A stretch of DNA of 64,000 nt from Deltaproteobacteria bacterium (lineage in GTDB: Bacteria; Desulfobacterota; Binatia; UBA1149; CAITLU01). The first letter of the stretch is position 1; the number at the start of each line of letters is the position of its first letter. Position numbers and translations under genes: made by a program. The DNA lies in the NCBI GenBank assembly GCA_016218925.1, contig JACRCR010000054.1:28757-92756 (forward strand), in the 5' to 3' direction. Positions 26,605-35,990 of this stretch are shown piece after piece. The notes under the pieces were generated by a model. The model did not search any database. It was given only the letters and a program-made list of their open reading frames with translations, and had not been told where the DNA came from.

Positions 26605-27411
26605 TCAGAGAGCCGGCTCGGCGCCCTTGGCGCCGCTCGCGGCAGCCGCGCCCGACGACGCAGCGTCCTGGCGCTGCTGGTGGCGGATGAACGGCGACAA
26701 CAGGTCGACCGGGATCGGCAGCACTACCGTCGCACTGTGCTCCGAGGCGATCTCGGTGAGGGTCTGAAGGAAACGCAGTTGCACCGCGATCGGGTGCTCG
26801 CCCATCTTGGCGGCGGCCTCGGTCAGTCGCGCAGAGGCCTGATACTCGCCTTCGGCGTTGATCACATTTGCGCGGCGTTCGCGCTCGGCTTCGGCTTGAC
26901 GCGCCATCGCCCGCTGCATCTCTTGTGGGAGATCGATGTGCTTGAGCTCGACGCTCACCACCTTGATGCCCCACGGATCGGTCTGCTCGTCCAGGATGCT
27001 CTGGATCTGCTGGTTGATACGCTCGCGATCCGACAGCAGTTGATCGAGTTCGGCTTGACCGCAAACGCTGCGCAACGTGGTCTGGGCGAGCTGCGACGTC
27101 GCGTAGAGATAGTTTTCGACGTCGATCACCGCCTTGCTCGGATCCACCACGCGGAAGTACAGCACCGCGTTGACCTTTACCGAGACGTTGTCGCGGGTGA
27201 TGACGTCCTGACTGGGAACGTCCATGGTGACGGTGCGCATGTCGATGCGCAGCATCTTCTCGATGAGCGGGACCACGAAGATCACGCCGGGGCCACGGTA
27301 GGGCACCAGCCGGCCGAGCCGCAGAATCACCGCGCGTTCGTATTCGCGCAGAACCTTGAGGCCGCTTCCGATCAGCAGAAGCAAAGCGGTCAGAGCGTAG
27401 ATTTCTATCAT
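26605..27411 (-). CDS. Slipin: stomatin/prohibitin-like SPFH (Band 7) membrane protein
   Basis: 268 residues from ATG 27411. One N-terminal membrane segment ([18 protein letters not shown]) precedes an SPFH domain with [43 protein letters not shown] and a coiled coil rich in [17 protein letters not shown]. These proteins form large membrane rings. The gene overlaps nfeD by four bases, and the STOPP/NfeD pairing is well known: the NfeD protease cleaves its partner stomatin, at least in Pyrococcus. The tail is Ala/Gly-rich. Confidence 0.94.
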   Translation of the reverse strand: MIEIYALTALLLLIGSGLKVLREYERAVILRLGRLVPYRGPGVIFVVPLIEKMLRIDMRTVTMDVPSQDVITRDNVSVKVNAVLYFRVVDPSKAVIDVENYLYATSQLAQTTLRSVCGQAELDQLLSDRERINQQIQSILDEQTDPWGIKVVSVELKHIDLPQEMQRAMARQAEAERERRANVINAEGEYQASARLTEAAAKMGEHPIAVQLRFLQTLTEIASEHSATVVLPIPVDLLSPFIRHQQRQDAASSGAAAASGAKGAEPAL

Positions 27412-28781
27412 GGCTGCACTTCCTCCTTTCGCTCGCGCACCCGCACGCAAAGTCCCTCTACCGACTCGACCGTTACCTCGCGGCCGCTCTGGATCGGCGC
27501 CGTACTCACGGCGTTCCACCGCTCGCCGTGTACTCTGACCTGCCCGTTGCGGTGGACCTCGGTAAGGGCGACTCCGAACTCACCAACCAGGCCTTCGCCG
27601 CCACCGACGGCGGGGCGGCGCCGATCGCGCACCAGGACCGTCACCACCAGCAGCAAGAACGCGCCGAAGCAGGCAACCACGCTGGCGATCAGACGCCGAT
27701 CGACCTGCAACGCGGAGTCGGTCGTGTACAGGAACAACGACCCGAGCGCGAGAGCGACGATTCCACCGAGTCCAAGCACGCCGAAGCTCGGAGCCATCGC
27801 TTCGCCGATCAGGCAGCCCATTCCGAGCAGCAGCAGCAGCAGGCCGGTGAGGTTGATCGGCAACACCTGTCCGGCCAGCAGCGCCAGCAGCAGGCAGATC
27901 GCTCCGACTACTCCCGGCATCACCGCGCCCGGGTGTGTGAACTCCATGTACAGCCCGAGCATCGCAGCCATCATCAGCAGATACGCGATGTTCGGATCGG
28001 CAATGACCGCCAGCACCCGCTGGCGAAGCGTCATCTCGATGTCGACGACACGCGGCTGCCCGTCTGCACCGATGACAGCCGTCATATCCAACGTGATCTC
28101 GTCGCCGGCAACCTCGACCTTGCGGCCGCCGGCCTTGGCCAGAACATCGGCGAGATTTTCGGCGACGAAATCGACCACCGCGAGTTTCACCGCGTCACTC
28201 TCGGTCGCCGTCACGCTCTCGCGCACGGCCTTCTCGGCCCAGGCGATGTTGCGGCCACGCCGCTCTGCGATCGCGGTTCCGAAAGCCGCAGTGAAGTTCT
28301 CGACCTTCTTGCCGAGATCTCCGGGGATATCCTCCCCCTGACCGCCGACCGGATGCGCGGCGCCTATCGAAGTGCCGGGCGCCATCGCCGCCACGTGAGC
28401 AGCGATGGTGAGAAACACCCCGGCCGAGGTCGCGCTGGCTCCGCCGGGAGCCACGTAGACGATGATCGGAAGCGGCGACGCCAGGAAGCTCTTGACGATG
28501 GCCTTGGTGGACTCGAGCAACCCTCCGGGAGTATCGAGCATCACGATCAGCGCCGGGGCACCGGCCGCGTGCGCGGCGACGATCGCTCCGTCCAGATAAT
28601 CGACCACCGCCGGAGTGATCGGACCTTCGACGTGTGCGCGATAGACGCTGGTCGCGGCGGCCTGCGCCAGCGCTTGCGACGAGCAGGTCACCGCGAGGCC
28701 GATGGCGAGCATCAGCGCGCGCAGCGCCTGCCGCCCTGCCGAGCGCCATCCGCGCGAGGGCCGCTCTGCCGTGGCGCTCAA
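27408..28781 (-). CDS. NfeD family ClpP-class membrane serine protease
   Basis: About 457 residues from a TTG at 28781 that overlaps the udg stop as TTGA. An internal ATG at 28712 is the alternative but would cut the basic part off the signal peptide ([20 protein letters not shown]). The periplasmic ClpP-like domain has [15 protein letters not shown], the likely nucleophile Ser in [12 protein letters not shown], and a [12 protein letters not shown] loop. Five to six membrane segments follow (about 230-370), and a C-terminal NfeD OB-fold ends with [13 protein letters not shown]. This is the long NfeD1b class that pairs with slipins. Start confidence is modest; family confidence is high. Confidence 0.88.
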   Translation of the reverse strand: MSATAERPSRGWRSAGRQALRALMLAIGLAVTCSSQALAQAAATSVYRAHVEGPITPAVVDYLDGAIVAAHAAGAPALIVMLDTPGGLLESTKAIVKSFLASPLPIIVYVAPGGASATSAGVFLTIAAHVAAMAPGTSIGAAHPVGGQGEDIPGDLGKKVENFTAAFGTAIAERRGRNIAWAEKAVRESVTATESDAVKLAVVDFVAENLADVLAKAGGRKVEVAGDEITLDMTAVIGADGQPRVVDIEMTLRQRVLAVIADPNIAYLLMMAAMLGLYMEFTHPGAVMPGVVGAICLLLALLAGQVLPINLTGLLLLLLGMGCLIGEAMAPSFGVLGLGGIVALALGSLFLYTTDSALQVDRRLIASVVACFGAFLLLVVTVLVRDRRRPAVGGGEGLVGEFGVALTEVHRNGQVRVHGERWNAVSTAPIQSGREVTVESVEGLCVRVRERKEEVQP

Positions 28782-29638
28782 GCCGAAGTCCCCCGCTTCG
28801 GCATCTCCAGGCCGAGTCTTGCCATCACCAGCTTGATGTCCTCCCAGACCAGTCGCTTGTCGCCTGGGGTGCGCAGCAGATAGGCCGGATGGAAGGTGGG
28901 CATCAGAGCCACCGGGCCGGAGGTGCCGATGCCGTCGAGTTGATGCCACTGGCCGCGCCGTCGCGAAATCGGCGTGCGGTCGCGCAGCAGCACCTGAGTG
29001 GCGAACGCCCCGAGCGAGATGACGACTCTGGGAGCCACCAGTTCGATCTGACGTCGCAGGAACGGTTCGCAGGCGACGATCTCGTCGGGCTCGGGATTGC
29101 GGTTGTTCGGCGGGCGGCACTTGACGACGTTGGCGATGTAAACCCTGTCGCGGCCGAGACCCATCCCGCCGGTGATGATCCTGTCGAGCAAGGCGCCTGC
29201 TTTGCCTACGAAGGGCTTGCCTTGCAGGTCCTCGTCTTCGCCGGGTCCCTCGCCGACGAACATCACCTCGGCGCGTGGATCTCCGACCCCGAAAACGATG
29301 TTCTTTCGCCCACTGCACAGTTTGCAGCGCCGGCAGTCGCCGAGCACGTTGCGGAGTTCTTCGAGTGACGAGGCTGCGCATATGGCCGGTTCGACCAGTA
29401 GATGCGAGAGCGCCGAAGGGACGCCCTCTGCGGGTCTGCCAGGCCGCGGCTCAGGCGACGCGGCCCGCCCCACCGGCAACGCGGAGGCGCCAACGCCGGC
29501 TGCGGGGGTTGAGGCGTGCGCCGCGCGCGCGGCCGGTCCTCGCCTCTGCGCGGCGGCCGCGCCGGGAACGGCGTCGAGCCCCAGCGCCATCTCGCGCTCG
29601 AGGTATGCACGCACGAGTTTGGTAGCATCCGGTTCCAT
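28778..29638 (-). CDS. Uracil-DNA glycosylase, family 4 ([4Fe-4S])
   Basis: 286 residues. The catalytic and cluster features are present: CRRCKLC (first Cys pair), [40 protein letters not shown] with the third Cys, [14 protein letters not shown] with the fourth, and FHPAYLLR. Family 4 enzymes remove uracil from DNA and hold a [4Fe-4S] cluster. The first ~75 residues are a variable Pro/Ala-rich extension, common in high-GC relatives. ATG at 29638; divergent with the phospholipase-like gene and starting within a few bases of it. Confidence 0.94.
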   Translation of the reverse strand: MEPDATKLVRAYLEREMALGLDAVPGAAAAQRRGPAARAAHASTPAAGVGASALPVGRAASPEPRPGRPAEGVPSALSHLLVEPAICAASSLEELRNVLGDCRRCKLCSGRKNIVFGVGDPRAEVMFVGEGPGEDEDLQGKPFVGKAGALLDRIITGGMGLGRDRVYIANVVKCRPPNNRNPEPDEIVACEPFLRRQIELVAPRVVISLGAFATQVLLRDRTPISRRRGQWHQLDGIGTSGPVALMPTFHPAYLLRTPGDKRLVWEDIKLVMARLGLEMPKRGTSA

Positions 29639-29649
29639 TGTTCCGCGCC

Positions 29650-30570
29650 GTGGCTCGCTGTAGTGTCGGCCGACCGATGCTGCTGCTCGTCCTTACCGCT
29701 GCGATCGTGTTCCTGCTCCCAGACAACGCGCTGGCGTGGGGGCCGATCACCCACATCGTACACGGAAGTGGTGTCCTCACCAGCCTCGGCGCCCTTCCCG
29801 ACGCGGTCCGAGCGGTTCTGGCCGCCAACCCGGCTTGCTACCTCTACGGCTGCGTCGGCGCCGACATCATCCAGGCCAAGTCTTTCAGCGGCGATCTCGC
29901 CGGCCACTGCCATCGCTGGCCGGTGGCGTGGCGTTTCGTCGATGAGGCCGAGAGCGATCGCGAGAAGGCGTTCGCGTGGGGCTACATGACCCACCTCGCG
30001 GCCGACATCCTCTCGCACAACCATTTCGTCCCGAGCAGCTTGCTGCGATCGTTCGCCTCACCTGCCCTGGGACACGCCTACTGGGAAGCCCGTGCGGACG
30101 CGCTCCAGGATCCGAGCCACCGTGAGTTGGTCAAGCAACTGCTCGCGCACTCGTTCGCGGACTGCGATGGATTGGTGGAACGGGTCATCACGCGCACTTT
30201 GCTTTCGTTCAAAACCAACAAGCGCATCTTCGATTCGCTGCTGGCGGTGTCGCGCCTGAACAGGTGGCAAGGGTTCGTCCGCAGGGTCAGCGCGCGTTCC
30301 CGCTACGAACTGCACGACGATACGCTGGCGAGATACAACGCCGCCTGCATCGCGGCGGCCGTCGATCTGCTCGCAGAACATCGCGCGTCCTACACACAGG
30401 ACTACGACCCCACCGGTGAAGAAGTGTTGCTGCGCGCGATCGCGCTACGGCGCCGGCTGCGTGCGCTGAAGAGAGCGCGCCGTCTGGATGCGGCGCTGGA
30501 AGCCGAAATTGGAGAGCAGATGGGGCTCGAAGAGCTCCCACCCGACCACCTTCCCGCTTCGCGCGACTAG
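29650..30570 (+). CDS. Secreted zinc-dependent phospholipase C-like protein
   Basis: About 306 residues from GTG 29650; ATG 29677 and TTG 29638 are alternatives. A signal peptide ([21 protein letters not shown]) would leave Trp as the mature N-terminus (WGPITH). Then come [26 protein letters not shown] and [10 protein letters not shown]. The order Trp1, His, Asp, His, HxxxD, His, HxxxE matches the three-zinc ligand set of Bacillus cereus phospholipase C (established knowledge). Substrate could be a phospholipid or another phosphodiester. The C-terminal 70 residues are Arg/Leu/Glu-rich helices not in the classical enzyme. Confidence 0.78.
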   Translation: MARCSVGRPMLLLVLTAAIVFLLPDNALAWGPITHIVHGSGVLTSLGALPDAVRAVLAANPACYLYGCVGADIIQAKSFSGDLAGHCHRWPVAWRFVDEAESDREKAFAWGYMTHLAADILSHNHFVPSSLLRSFASPALGHAYWEARADALQDPSHRELVKQLLAHSFADCDGLVERVITRTLLSFKTNKRIFDSLLAVSRLNRWQGFVRRVSARSRYELHDDTLARYNAACIAAAVDLLAEHRASYTQDYDPTGEEVLLRAIALRRRLRALKRARRLDAALEAEIGEQMGLEELPPDHLPASRD

Positions 30571-30587
30571 GATCCCACCGTCGAAGC

Positions 30588-31808
30588 TCACCTGCGCCGC
30601 GGGCGTCGCCCGCGCAGCGCGATGGCGCGATCGAGTATGCGATCGGCCAGTTCGTCCTTGGCGATCAATCCAATCTCTTGCTGATTGCCGTCGCGATCCA
30701 CCAGCACGGCCGCGTTGGTTTCGGTTTCGAACCCCGCACCGGGGCTGGTCACGTCGTTGGCGACGATGAGATCGAGGCCTTTTCTGGTCAGTTTCTCGCG
30801 CGCGTGGCCGACTACGTCGTCGGTCTCGGCCGCAAACCCCACCAGCACCCGCGAACCGGGGACCTTGGCGAGCCCGGCCAGGATGTCGGCGTTCTCCTCC
30901 AGGACCAGCGTCAGGCCGGCTCCGGCCTTCTTCTTGATCTTGGCCGAGGCGGTCGATGCCGGCCGGTAATCCGCAACCGCTGCCACCATCACGACGAGCT
31001 CGCTGGCCGCGGTGCGCGACCGCAGAGCGTCGTTCATCTGCGCAGCGGTCTCGACGTCGACCCGGGTCACGCCTCGCGGCGTCGCCAGCGCGGTAGGGCC
31101 GCTGACCAACGTGACTTCGGCGCCGCGGCGCCACGCCGCAGCGGCAACCGCGTAGCCCATGCGACCGCTCGAGCGATTGGTGAGGTAGCGCACCGGGTCC
31201 AGGGGCTCGCGGGTCGGCCCGGCAGAGACCAGTACGCGCACTCCGCCAAGATCGCTCGGCGAGAGCGCCGCGGCGACCTCGGCCAGCAGCGTTTCCGGAT
31301 CGGGTAGCCGCCCGGGGCCGTCGTAGCCGCACGCGAGCTCGCCGCTGTCGCTGGCCACGATTCGATGGCCGAACCCGGCCAGGACTTCGAGATTCCTCAC
31401 CGTCGCCGGATGCGACAGCATGTGGCTGTTCATTGCCGGCGCGACTACGACCGGCGCGCGCGTCACCAGCAGTGCAGCCGTGACGATGTCGTTGGCCATT
31501 CCCTGCGCCATGCGCGCGATCAAGTCCGCAGTGGCGGGCGCTACCAGAACTACGTCGGCCGCGTCGGCGATGGCGATGTGTCCGATGCTGGCTTCGTCGG
31601 CGCCGTCGAACATGTCGATCGCGACGCGGTGACGCGACAGGGTCTGCAGCGTCAACGGTGTCAGGAACTCGCGCGCCGCGGGCGTCATCGCCACTTGCAC
31701 GTCGCTGCCGCAGGCGCTCAGGCGCCGGACGATCTCGGCCGTCTTATATGCCGCGATCCCACCACCGACGCACAGAAGCACGCGCTTGCCGGAAAAAATG
31801 TGTTTCAC
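30588..31808 (-). CDS. coaBC: Bifunctional phosphopantothenoylcysteine decarboxylase/synthetase
   Basis: 406 residues from GTG 31808. The CoaC half has VLLCVGGGIAAYKTAE, the active-site His in SIGHIAIADAADVV, the PAMNSHM motif and the Cys of LACGYDGPGRL. The CoaB half has VSAGPTREPLDPVRYLTNRSSGRMG and NDVTSPGAGFETETN. The enzyme carries out two successive steps of coenzyme A synthesis, relevant to the many acyl-CoA enzymes in this window. Its start overlaps the UPF0104 stop as GTGA. The C-terminus is Arg-rich. Confidence 0.97.
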   Translation of the reverse strand: MKHIFSGKRVLLCVGGGIAAYKTAEIVRRLSACGSDVQVAMTPAAREFLTPLTLQTLSRHRVAIDMFDGADEASIGHIAIADAADVVLVAPATADLIARMAQGMANDIVTAALLVTRAPVVVAPAMNSHMLSHPATVRNLEVLAGFGHRIVASDSGELACGYDGPGRLPDPETLLAEVAAALSPSDLGGVRVLVSAGPTREPLDPVRYLTNRSSGRMGYAVAAAAWRRGAEVTLVSGPTALATPRGVTRVDVETAAQMNDALRSRTAASELVVMVAAVADYRPASTASAKIKKKAGAGLTLVLEENADILAGLAKVPGSRVLVGFAAETDDVVGHAREKLTRKGLDLIVANDVTSPGAGFETETNAAVLVDRDGNQQEIGLIAKDELADRILDRAIALRGRRPRRR

Positions 31809-32821
31809 ACCGGCTCCTGAACCTTCTCATCGAGCCGGCTCAGGTCGCGCAGGCTCAGGCCTTCGCGCACCAGGAACACCATCCCGATCAGGTTCTGTGT
31901 AACGAACTGGGCCGCATGCAGCAGCAACGAGTAGCTGACCGCCGCGCTGCCTACCACGCCGTAGACCTGTTCGAGCGCGAGCTTGCAGCCCCACTCGAAC
32001 TGCCCGACGAAGGCAGGCGCCGACGGGACCGATACTGCCAACGCTACCACGGTCGTCACGGTGATGCCGCCGCCGAGGAACGGCACGTCCAGGCCCAGCG
32101 CACGAAATCCGAACGCGAAGCCTACTGCGATGACGCACCAGATGTAGAGCGACCAGATGACCGCTCTCAGCATGGTTGCCGGATCGGTGATGGAGGACAT
32201 GCCGTCGACGAACTCGTGCTCGAGACGTAGCACGACCGGCCCGACGACCGGAATCTTCGCCCACAGTCGGTCCAGAACCGGCAGGACACGGCCCCTGTGG
32301 ACGGTCACGAAGTAGGCGCCGCCGAAGGCGATCACGGTGATCGCGGCCACGGCCTCGGCTGCGTAGGTTACGGCGGGCGGGACGTCGGCGATCAGCACGA
32401 TACCGATGCCGAAGACCGCCAGCGCCATCAGATCGAGCACCCGCTCGACGATCACGGTGGCGAAGGTGGTCGCCATTGAAAGGCCGGTACTACGTGCGAC
32501 GAGGTAGGGTCTGGCGATCTCGCCTACGCGAAAAGGCAGCACCATGTTGGCCATGAACCCGATCGCCGACGCCGAATAGATCGGCTCCATCGCGACGGCG
32601 CAGCCGTGGGAACGTTCCAGCAGGATGCGCCAGCGTTGGCTGCGCGCGTAGAGCACGTAGGCACCGAGCGGAAGCGTCAGAGCGATCCAGCGCAGGTCGG
32701 CCCTGGCGATCTCGGTGCCGATGGCGCCCCAGTCCTCGCCCCGCAGCGCGAGCCACAGAAAGAGGCCGGACAGAACCACCCCGGCCAGCAGCTGGATGGT
32801 TCGCGGTCCTCGCCTATTCAT
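31805..32821 (-). CDS. UPF0104/lysylphosphatidylglycerol-synthase-TM-like membrane protein
   Basis: 338 residues with about eight membrane segments: LLAGVVLSGLFLWLALRG, IALTLPLGAYVLYARSQRW, AIGFMANMVLPFRVGEIARPYLV, then further helices and a C-terminal VPSAPAFVGQFEWG. The 'R..RW..LL', 'N.vLP.R.GE..R' and 'P.aP.f.G.fe' signatures belong to the UPF0104/AglD2 family, putative lipid or polyprenyl-linked substrate flippases. It is translationally coupled to coaBC. The ferredoxin gene 40 bases upstream may be in the same operon. Confidence 0.85.
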   Translation of the reverse strand: MNRRGPRTIQLLAGVVLSGLFLWLALRGEDWGAIGTEIARADLRWIALTLPLGAYVLYARSQRWRILLERSHGCAVAMEPIYSASAIGFMANMVLPFRVGEIARPYLVARSTGLSMATTFATVIVERVLDLMALAVFGIGIVLIADVPPAVTYAAEAVAAITVIAFGGAYFVTVHRGRVLPVLDRLWAKIPVVGPVVLRLEHEFVDGMSSITDPATMLRAVIWSLYIWCVIAVGFAFGFRALGLDVPFLGGGITVTTVVALAVSVPSAPAFVGQFEWGCKLALEQVYGVVGSAAVSYSLLLHAAQFVTQNLIGMVFLVREGLSLRDLSRLDEKVQEPV

Positions 32822-32860
32822 TCGACCTCAGGCGTGGGACCTCGGGCGTGCGCCGACGCC

Positions 32861-33196
32861 TCAGCGGCGGAAACGCGACGGAGGAGGATCGGGGATCTGC
32901 GCGTCCGGGTGGAACTCTTTCGCCCGCGCGAGCAGGACTTCCTCGGTCTCCGGGATATCCGGGTTCGGGATGCAGCAGTCGACCGGACACACAGCAGCGC
33001 ACTGCTCCTGGTCGAAGAAGCCCACGCACTCCGTGCACTTTTCCGGAACGATGTAGTAGACGTCGTCAGAGATGGCGTCGTGCATGGAGCCGTCGGTGGC
33101 CTCGTACTGAACACCACCCTCGTAGATGGCCGTGTTCGGGCACTCGGGCTCGCAAGCTCCGCAGTTGATGCATTCTTCTGTGATCAGCGTGGCCAT
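32861..33196 (-). CDS. 2[4Fe-4S] ferredoxin (YfhL-like)
   Basis: 111 residues. Cluster motif 1 is CINCGACEPECP near residue 9; motif 2 is CTECVGFFDQEQCAAVCPVDC, in which the spacing between second and third Cys is enlarged by a seven-residue insert. That is typical of the YfhL/Alvin ferredoxin group with two clusters of very different potential. A C-terminal helical tail of about 30 residues (PETEEVLLARAKEF) also fits. The ATG at 33196 has AGGAG about nine bases upstream. Electron partners are unknown. Confidence 0.93.
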   Translation of the reverse strand: MATLITEECINCGACEPECPNTAIYEGGVQYEATDGSMHDAISDDVYYIVPEKCTECVGFFDQEQCAAVCPVDCCIPNPDIPETEEVLLARAKEFHPDAQIPDPPPSRFRR

Positions 33197-33240
33197 ACCA
33201 CGAATCTCCTGAGCAGCCGGGGAATTTTGCGGACTGTGTC

Positions 33241-33291
33241 ACACGCACCGGCAGGTGTAAAGTTGCGCCAGGCAGCCCCGCCTGTGCGTGT
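33241..33291. promoter_or_regulatory. Inverted repeat in the divergent ferredoxin / polyprenyl synthase region
   Basis: ACACGCAC (33241-33248) is the inverse complement of GTGCGTGT (33284-33291), and a smaller CAGGC/GCCTG stem lies between. The 143-base gap separates two divergently read genes, so the repeat may be an operator or transcript structure. No matching regulator is recognised. Confidence 0.35.
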
Positions 33292-33339
33292 CTCCGGACC
33301 GTTTCGATTTGCCCGAAAGATGTGATTGAGAGGGCCGCC

Positions 33340-34323
33340 GTGACCCTGGATTCGCGTTCCCGCTCCCCACACGCCGCCACGCCGCTGCGCCTCATCGAAG
33401 GGGATCTGGCGCTCGTCGAGAAGCGCATCGCCGAGGTCATTCGCGCGCGCGAGCCGCGACTGACCGAGATCGCCGACTATCTGATCAATGCGGGTGGCAA
33501 GAGGGTCCGCCCTGCAGTGGCCCTGCTGGTGTTCCGGGCCTGCGGCGGCGCCGATGTCACCGACATGGTCGACCTGTCCGTGTCGCTCGAACTGATCCAC
33601 ACCGCCACCTTGCTCCACGACGACATCATCGATTCCAGCGACGTGCGCCGGGGCAAAGACGCCGCCCCGGTACGATTCGGAATCGCCGACACGCTGGTGA
33701 CCGGCGATTTTCTATTCTCGAGGGCCTTCCAAGTATGCGGGCGCTTCGAGGAGAGCATCGTGAGTTGGGCGGCGGACGCCTGCGTGCAACTGACCGAGGG
33801 AGAGATTCTTCAGGGGCGCTTTCGGCGCAACACGACGGTCACCGAGCAAGACTATTTCGAGATCATCGCGCGCAAGACCGCGTCGCTCTTCGCAGTGGGA
33901 ACCCGGATCGCGGCCTATCTTGCCAAGCTGCCTGGCGCCGAGGTCGATGCGATGGAGACTTGCGGCCGCGAGATCGGGGTGGCGTTCCAGATGATCGATG
34001 ACGTCCTCGACATCGACGGTGATCCGGCCAAGACCGGCAAGCGCATCGGGACCGACCTCGTCGACGGCAACCCCTCGCTGCCGATCGTGTGGGGACTGGA
34101 GATTCCTGCGGTCCGGCGCGCTTTCCTGGAAGAGAACTGCGGCGCTGCCGCGATCGAGGAAGCGCTGGCCGCTGTCAAGAAGAGCGGCGTCGCCTCGCGT
34201 GTGCGCGAAGGCGCGGTGGCTCACGCTCAGGCAGCGACTGCGATCCTCGATCGCCTCCCCGCCTCGGATTTCCGCGACGCCATACGCGCGCTGGTCTGCG
34301 ATCTCGTCGATCGTCAACTGTAG
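33340..34323 (+). CDS. ispB: Polyprenyl (octaprenyl-type) diphosphate synthase
   Basis: 327 residues from GTG 33340, chosen for GAGAGG six bases upstream over an in-frame GTG at 33322. First aspartate-rich motif LLHDDIIDSSDVRRG, second MIDDVLDIDGD; GGKRVRP and GDFLFSRAF are also typical. It elongates farnesyl diphosphate with isopentenyl diphosphate to make the long quinone side chain. The residues two before the first motif (HTATLLHDD) suggest long-chain specificity, but the exact chain length cannot be read. Identity as IspB-type rather than heptaprenyl synthase is inferred. Confidence 0.9.
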   Translation: MTLDSRSRSPHAATPLRLIEGDLALVEKRIAEVIRAREPRLTEIADYLINAGGKRVRPAVALLVFRACGGADVTDMVDLSVSLELIHTATLLHDDIIDSSDVRRGKDAAPVRFGIADTLVTGDFLFSRAFQVCGRFEESIVSWAADACVQLTEGEILQGRFRRNTTVTEQDYFEIIARKTASLFAVGTRIAAYLAKLPGAEVDAMETCGREIGVAFQMIDDVLDIDGDPAKTGKRIGTDLVDGNPSLPIVWGLEIPAVRRAFLEENCGAAAIEEALAAVKKSGVASRVREGAVAHAQAATAILDRLPASDFRDAIRALVCDLVDRQL

Positions 34324-34343
34324 CCGACACCCGCCGAGAAGCG

Positions 34344-34359
34344 CGCGGCCAGGGCCGCG
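34344..34359. terminator. GC hairpin between convergent genes
   Basis: CGCGGC (34344-34349) pairs with GCCGCG (34354-34359) around a four-base loop, between the ends of the polyprenyl synthase and the small minus-strand gene. There is no T-run, so factor-independent termination would be weak. Confidence 0.3.
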
Positions 34360-34379
34360 TTCGCGCACGGGATCCGGCT

Positions 34380-34628
34380 TCAGTGGGTGACTTCGGATTC
34401 GACGTGATTGGCGTCCCAGACCGCCCGGATGACGTGCTCGACGGCGACGAACTCGCGGTTCATGGCCACCAGCGAATCCAGAGCCTCGACCAGTTCGCTG
34501 CGGTCTCCACCGAGCGGCAGCTTGGGGTCGCAAAGGCGCGAAAGCCGCTGGGCCGCGGTCAGCAGGTCTTCGGAGGCGTGGCGCAGGTGAACCGCCATGT
34601 CGATAAAGCTCTGGTCGTCGATGATCAC
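34380..34628 (-). CDS. Small helical hypothetical protein, 82 residues
   Basis: The frame from GTG 34628 has a GGGGG purine run seven bases upstream. A longer start at ATG 34694 (104 residues) is possible. The sequence is predicted helical (FIDMAVHLRHASEDLLTAAQRL; ELVEALDSLVAMNREFVAVEHVI), acidic at the end, with one Cys and no known motif. It stands between a convergent polyprenyl synthase and a divergent LLM oxidoreductase. The 290 bases upstream to 34919 hold only the probable promoters of the two genes. Function unknown; existence moderately supported. Confidence 0.5.
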   Translation of the reverse strand: MIIDDQSFIDMAVHLRHASEDLLTAAQRLSRLCDPKLPLGGDRSELVEALDSLVAMNREFVAVEHVIRAVWDANHVESEVTH

Positions 34629-34919
34629 TTGGAAGTCCCCCGTTGAGTGCGCCGCGGCCCCAGGCCCGGGCACCCCGATAATCGCAAGCGCCATGCCACT
34701 CGTGCCACCACTTTCTGTAAACTTCGCGACCCGGTGGACCGGCGACGGAAACCTCGTGAATGTGGCTGCGACCCCGCCTTGCTGGTGCCAGGCGGCGGAT
34801 TCGCGCCCGCCGGCCCTCCCGACGCGCGCGGACAGACTCGTGCGACGCAGGCCAAATGCGTCCACGCCGTTACCATCCGCATCGCCCATCGCCTACTTCG
34901 GGTGCACAGGAGGATTGCC

Positions 34920-35939
34920 ATGCTGAAGCTCGACACGATTCTGATGGGGAGTTCGATCGCCAAGGTGGCCGAAACCGCACGCGCCGCCGAGCGGCTGGGC
35001 TTTGACGGACTGATGACGGCTGAGACCTCGCACGATCCGTACCTGCCCTTGATGATCGCGGCAGAGCACACCGAAGCGGTCGAGCTCGGAACCTCGATTG
35101 CGGTGGCCTTCCCGCGCAGTCCGATGATCACCGCGCACACCGCGTGGGACTTGCAGGACTACTCGAGCGGGCGCTTCCTGCTCGGCCTCGGCACCCAGGT
35201 CAAAGGCCACAATGAGAAGCGCTTCAGTGTTCCGTGGGTGGCGCCCGGACCCAGACTGCGCGAGCTCGTCGAATCACTGCACGCGATCTGGACCTGCTGG
35301 CAGGAGGGCAAACGTCTGGCCTACGCCGGCAAGTACTACCAGTTCAGCCTGATGACCCCGTTCTTCAGTCCCGGACCGATCCGTTGGCAAAGGCCGCCAA
35401 TCTACATCGCCGGCGTCAACGAATACATGTGTCGCTTGGCCGGCGAGCTATGCGACGGCTTCCACCTGCATCCGCTCAACAGCACGAAATACCTCGACGA
35501 GGTGATCCTACCGCTCATCGCCGAAGGAGCAGCGCTCGCCGGCCGTGAGGTGTCCGCCGTGACGCTGGCAGCGCCGTGCTTCGTAGTGAAGGGAAAGAAC
35601 GACGAAGAGCGCGAAGCAGCCGCGTTGGCAGTTCGCCAGCAGATCGCGTTCTACGCCTCCACGCGCACCTATCGCGCGGTACTGGACGCACACGGATGGG
35701 GAGAGCTCGGACCCAGACTGCACGACTGTTCGCAGAAGGGGGCCTGGAGCGATATGGCCGAACTGGTGAGCGACGACGTTCTCGAAGCTTTTTCCGTGAT
35801 CGGCCGGAGCGATGAGATTCCCGGGTTGCTCAAGAAGCGCTTCGAGGGGCGCGTGCAGCGCGTCTCGCTGTACCTTCCGTTCATTCCAGGCGCCGACGAC
35901 GACTGGTGGCAGGAAGTAATTCGTACGCTGCACGCCTGA
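34920..35939 (+). CDS. LLM-class (luciferase-like, F420-type) oxidoreductase
   Basis: 339 residues from ATG 34920 with a perfect AGGAGG ribosome site six bases upstream. TIM-barrel flavin/F420 family features: LGFDGLMTAETSHDPYLPL, ELGTSIAVAFPRSP, GRFLLGLGTQVKGHNEKRF and RPPIYIAGVN. The sequence resembles the subgroup annotated TIGR03617 (F420-dependent class in mycobacteria), but FMN use cannot be excluded, and no F420 synthesis gene is in the window. Substrate unknown. Members of this family are very numerous in Actinobacteria and Binatota-like genomes. Confidence 0.88.
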   Translation: MLKLDTILMGSSIAKVAETARAAERLGFDGLMTAETSHDPYLPLMIAAEHTEAVELGTSIAVAFPRSPMITAHTAWDLQDYSSGRFLLGLGTQVKGHNEKRFSVPWVAPGPRLRELVESLHAIWTCWQEGKRLAYAGKYYQFSLMTPFFSPGPIRWQRPPIYIAGVNEYMCRLAGELCDGFHLHPLNSTKYLDEVILPLIAEGAALAGREVSAVTLAAPCFVVKGKNDEEREAAALAVRQQIAFYASTRTYRAVLDAHGWGELGPRLHDCSQKGAWSDMAELVSDDVLEAFSVIGRSDEIPGLLKKRFEGRVQRVSLYLPFIPGADDDWWQEVIRTLHA

Positions 35940-35947
35940 GCGCGACG

Positions 35948-35964
35948 GCGCAGCACCGCTGCGC
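35948..35964. terminator. 7-bp perfect hairpin between convergent genes
   Basis: GCGCAGC and GCTGCGC form seven pairs around ACC, between the LLM oxidoreductase stop and the stop of the SPOR-domain gene. The symmetric position suggests a bidirectional terminator, though no T-run follows on either strand. Confidence 0.35.
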
Positions 35965-35990
35965 AGGGCGATCGCGCGGAGTTCGCCGGG

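Noticed and set aside
27408..29381. 657-residue version of NfeD reaching into udg
   Set aside because: The added N-terminus is Arg-rich shadow of udg and would hide the signal peptide.
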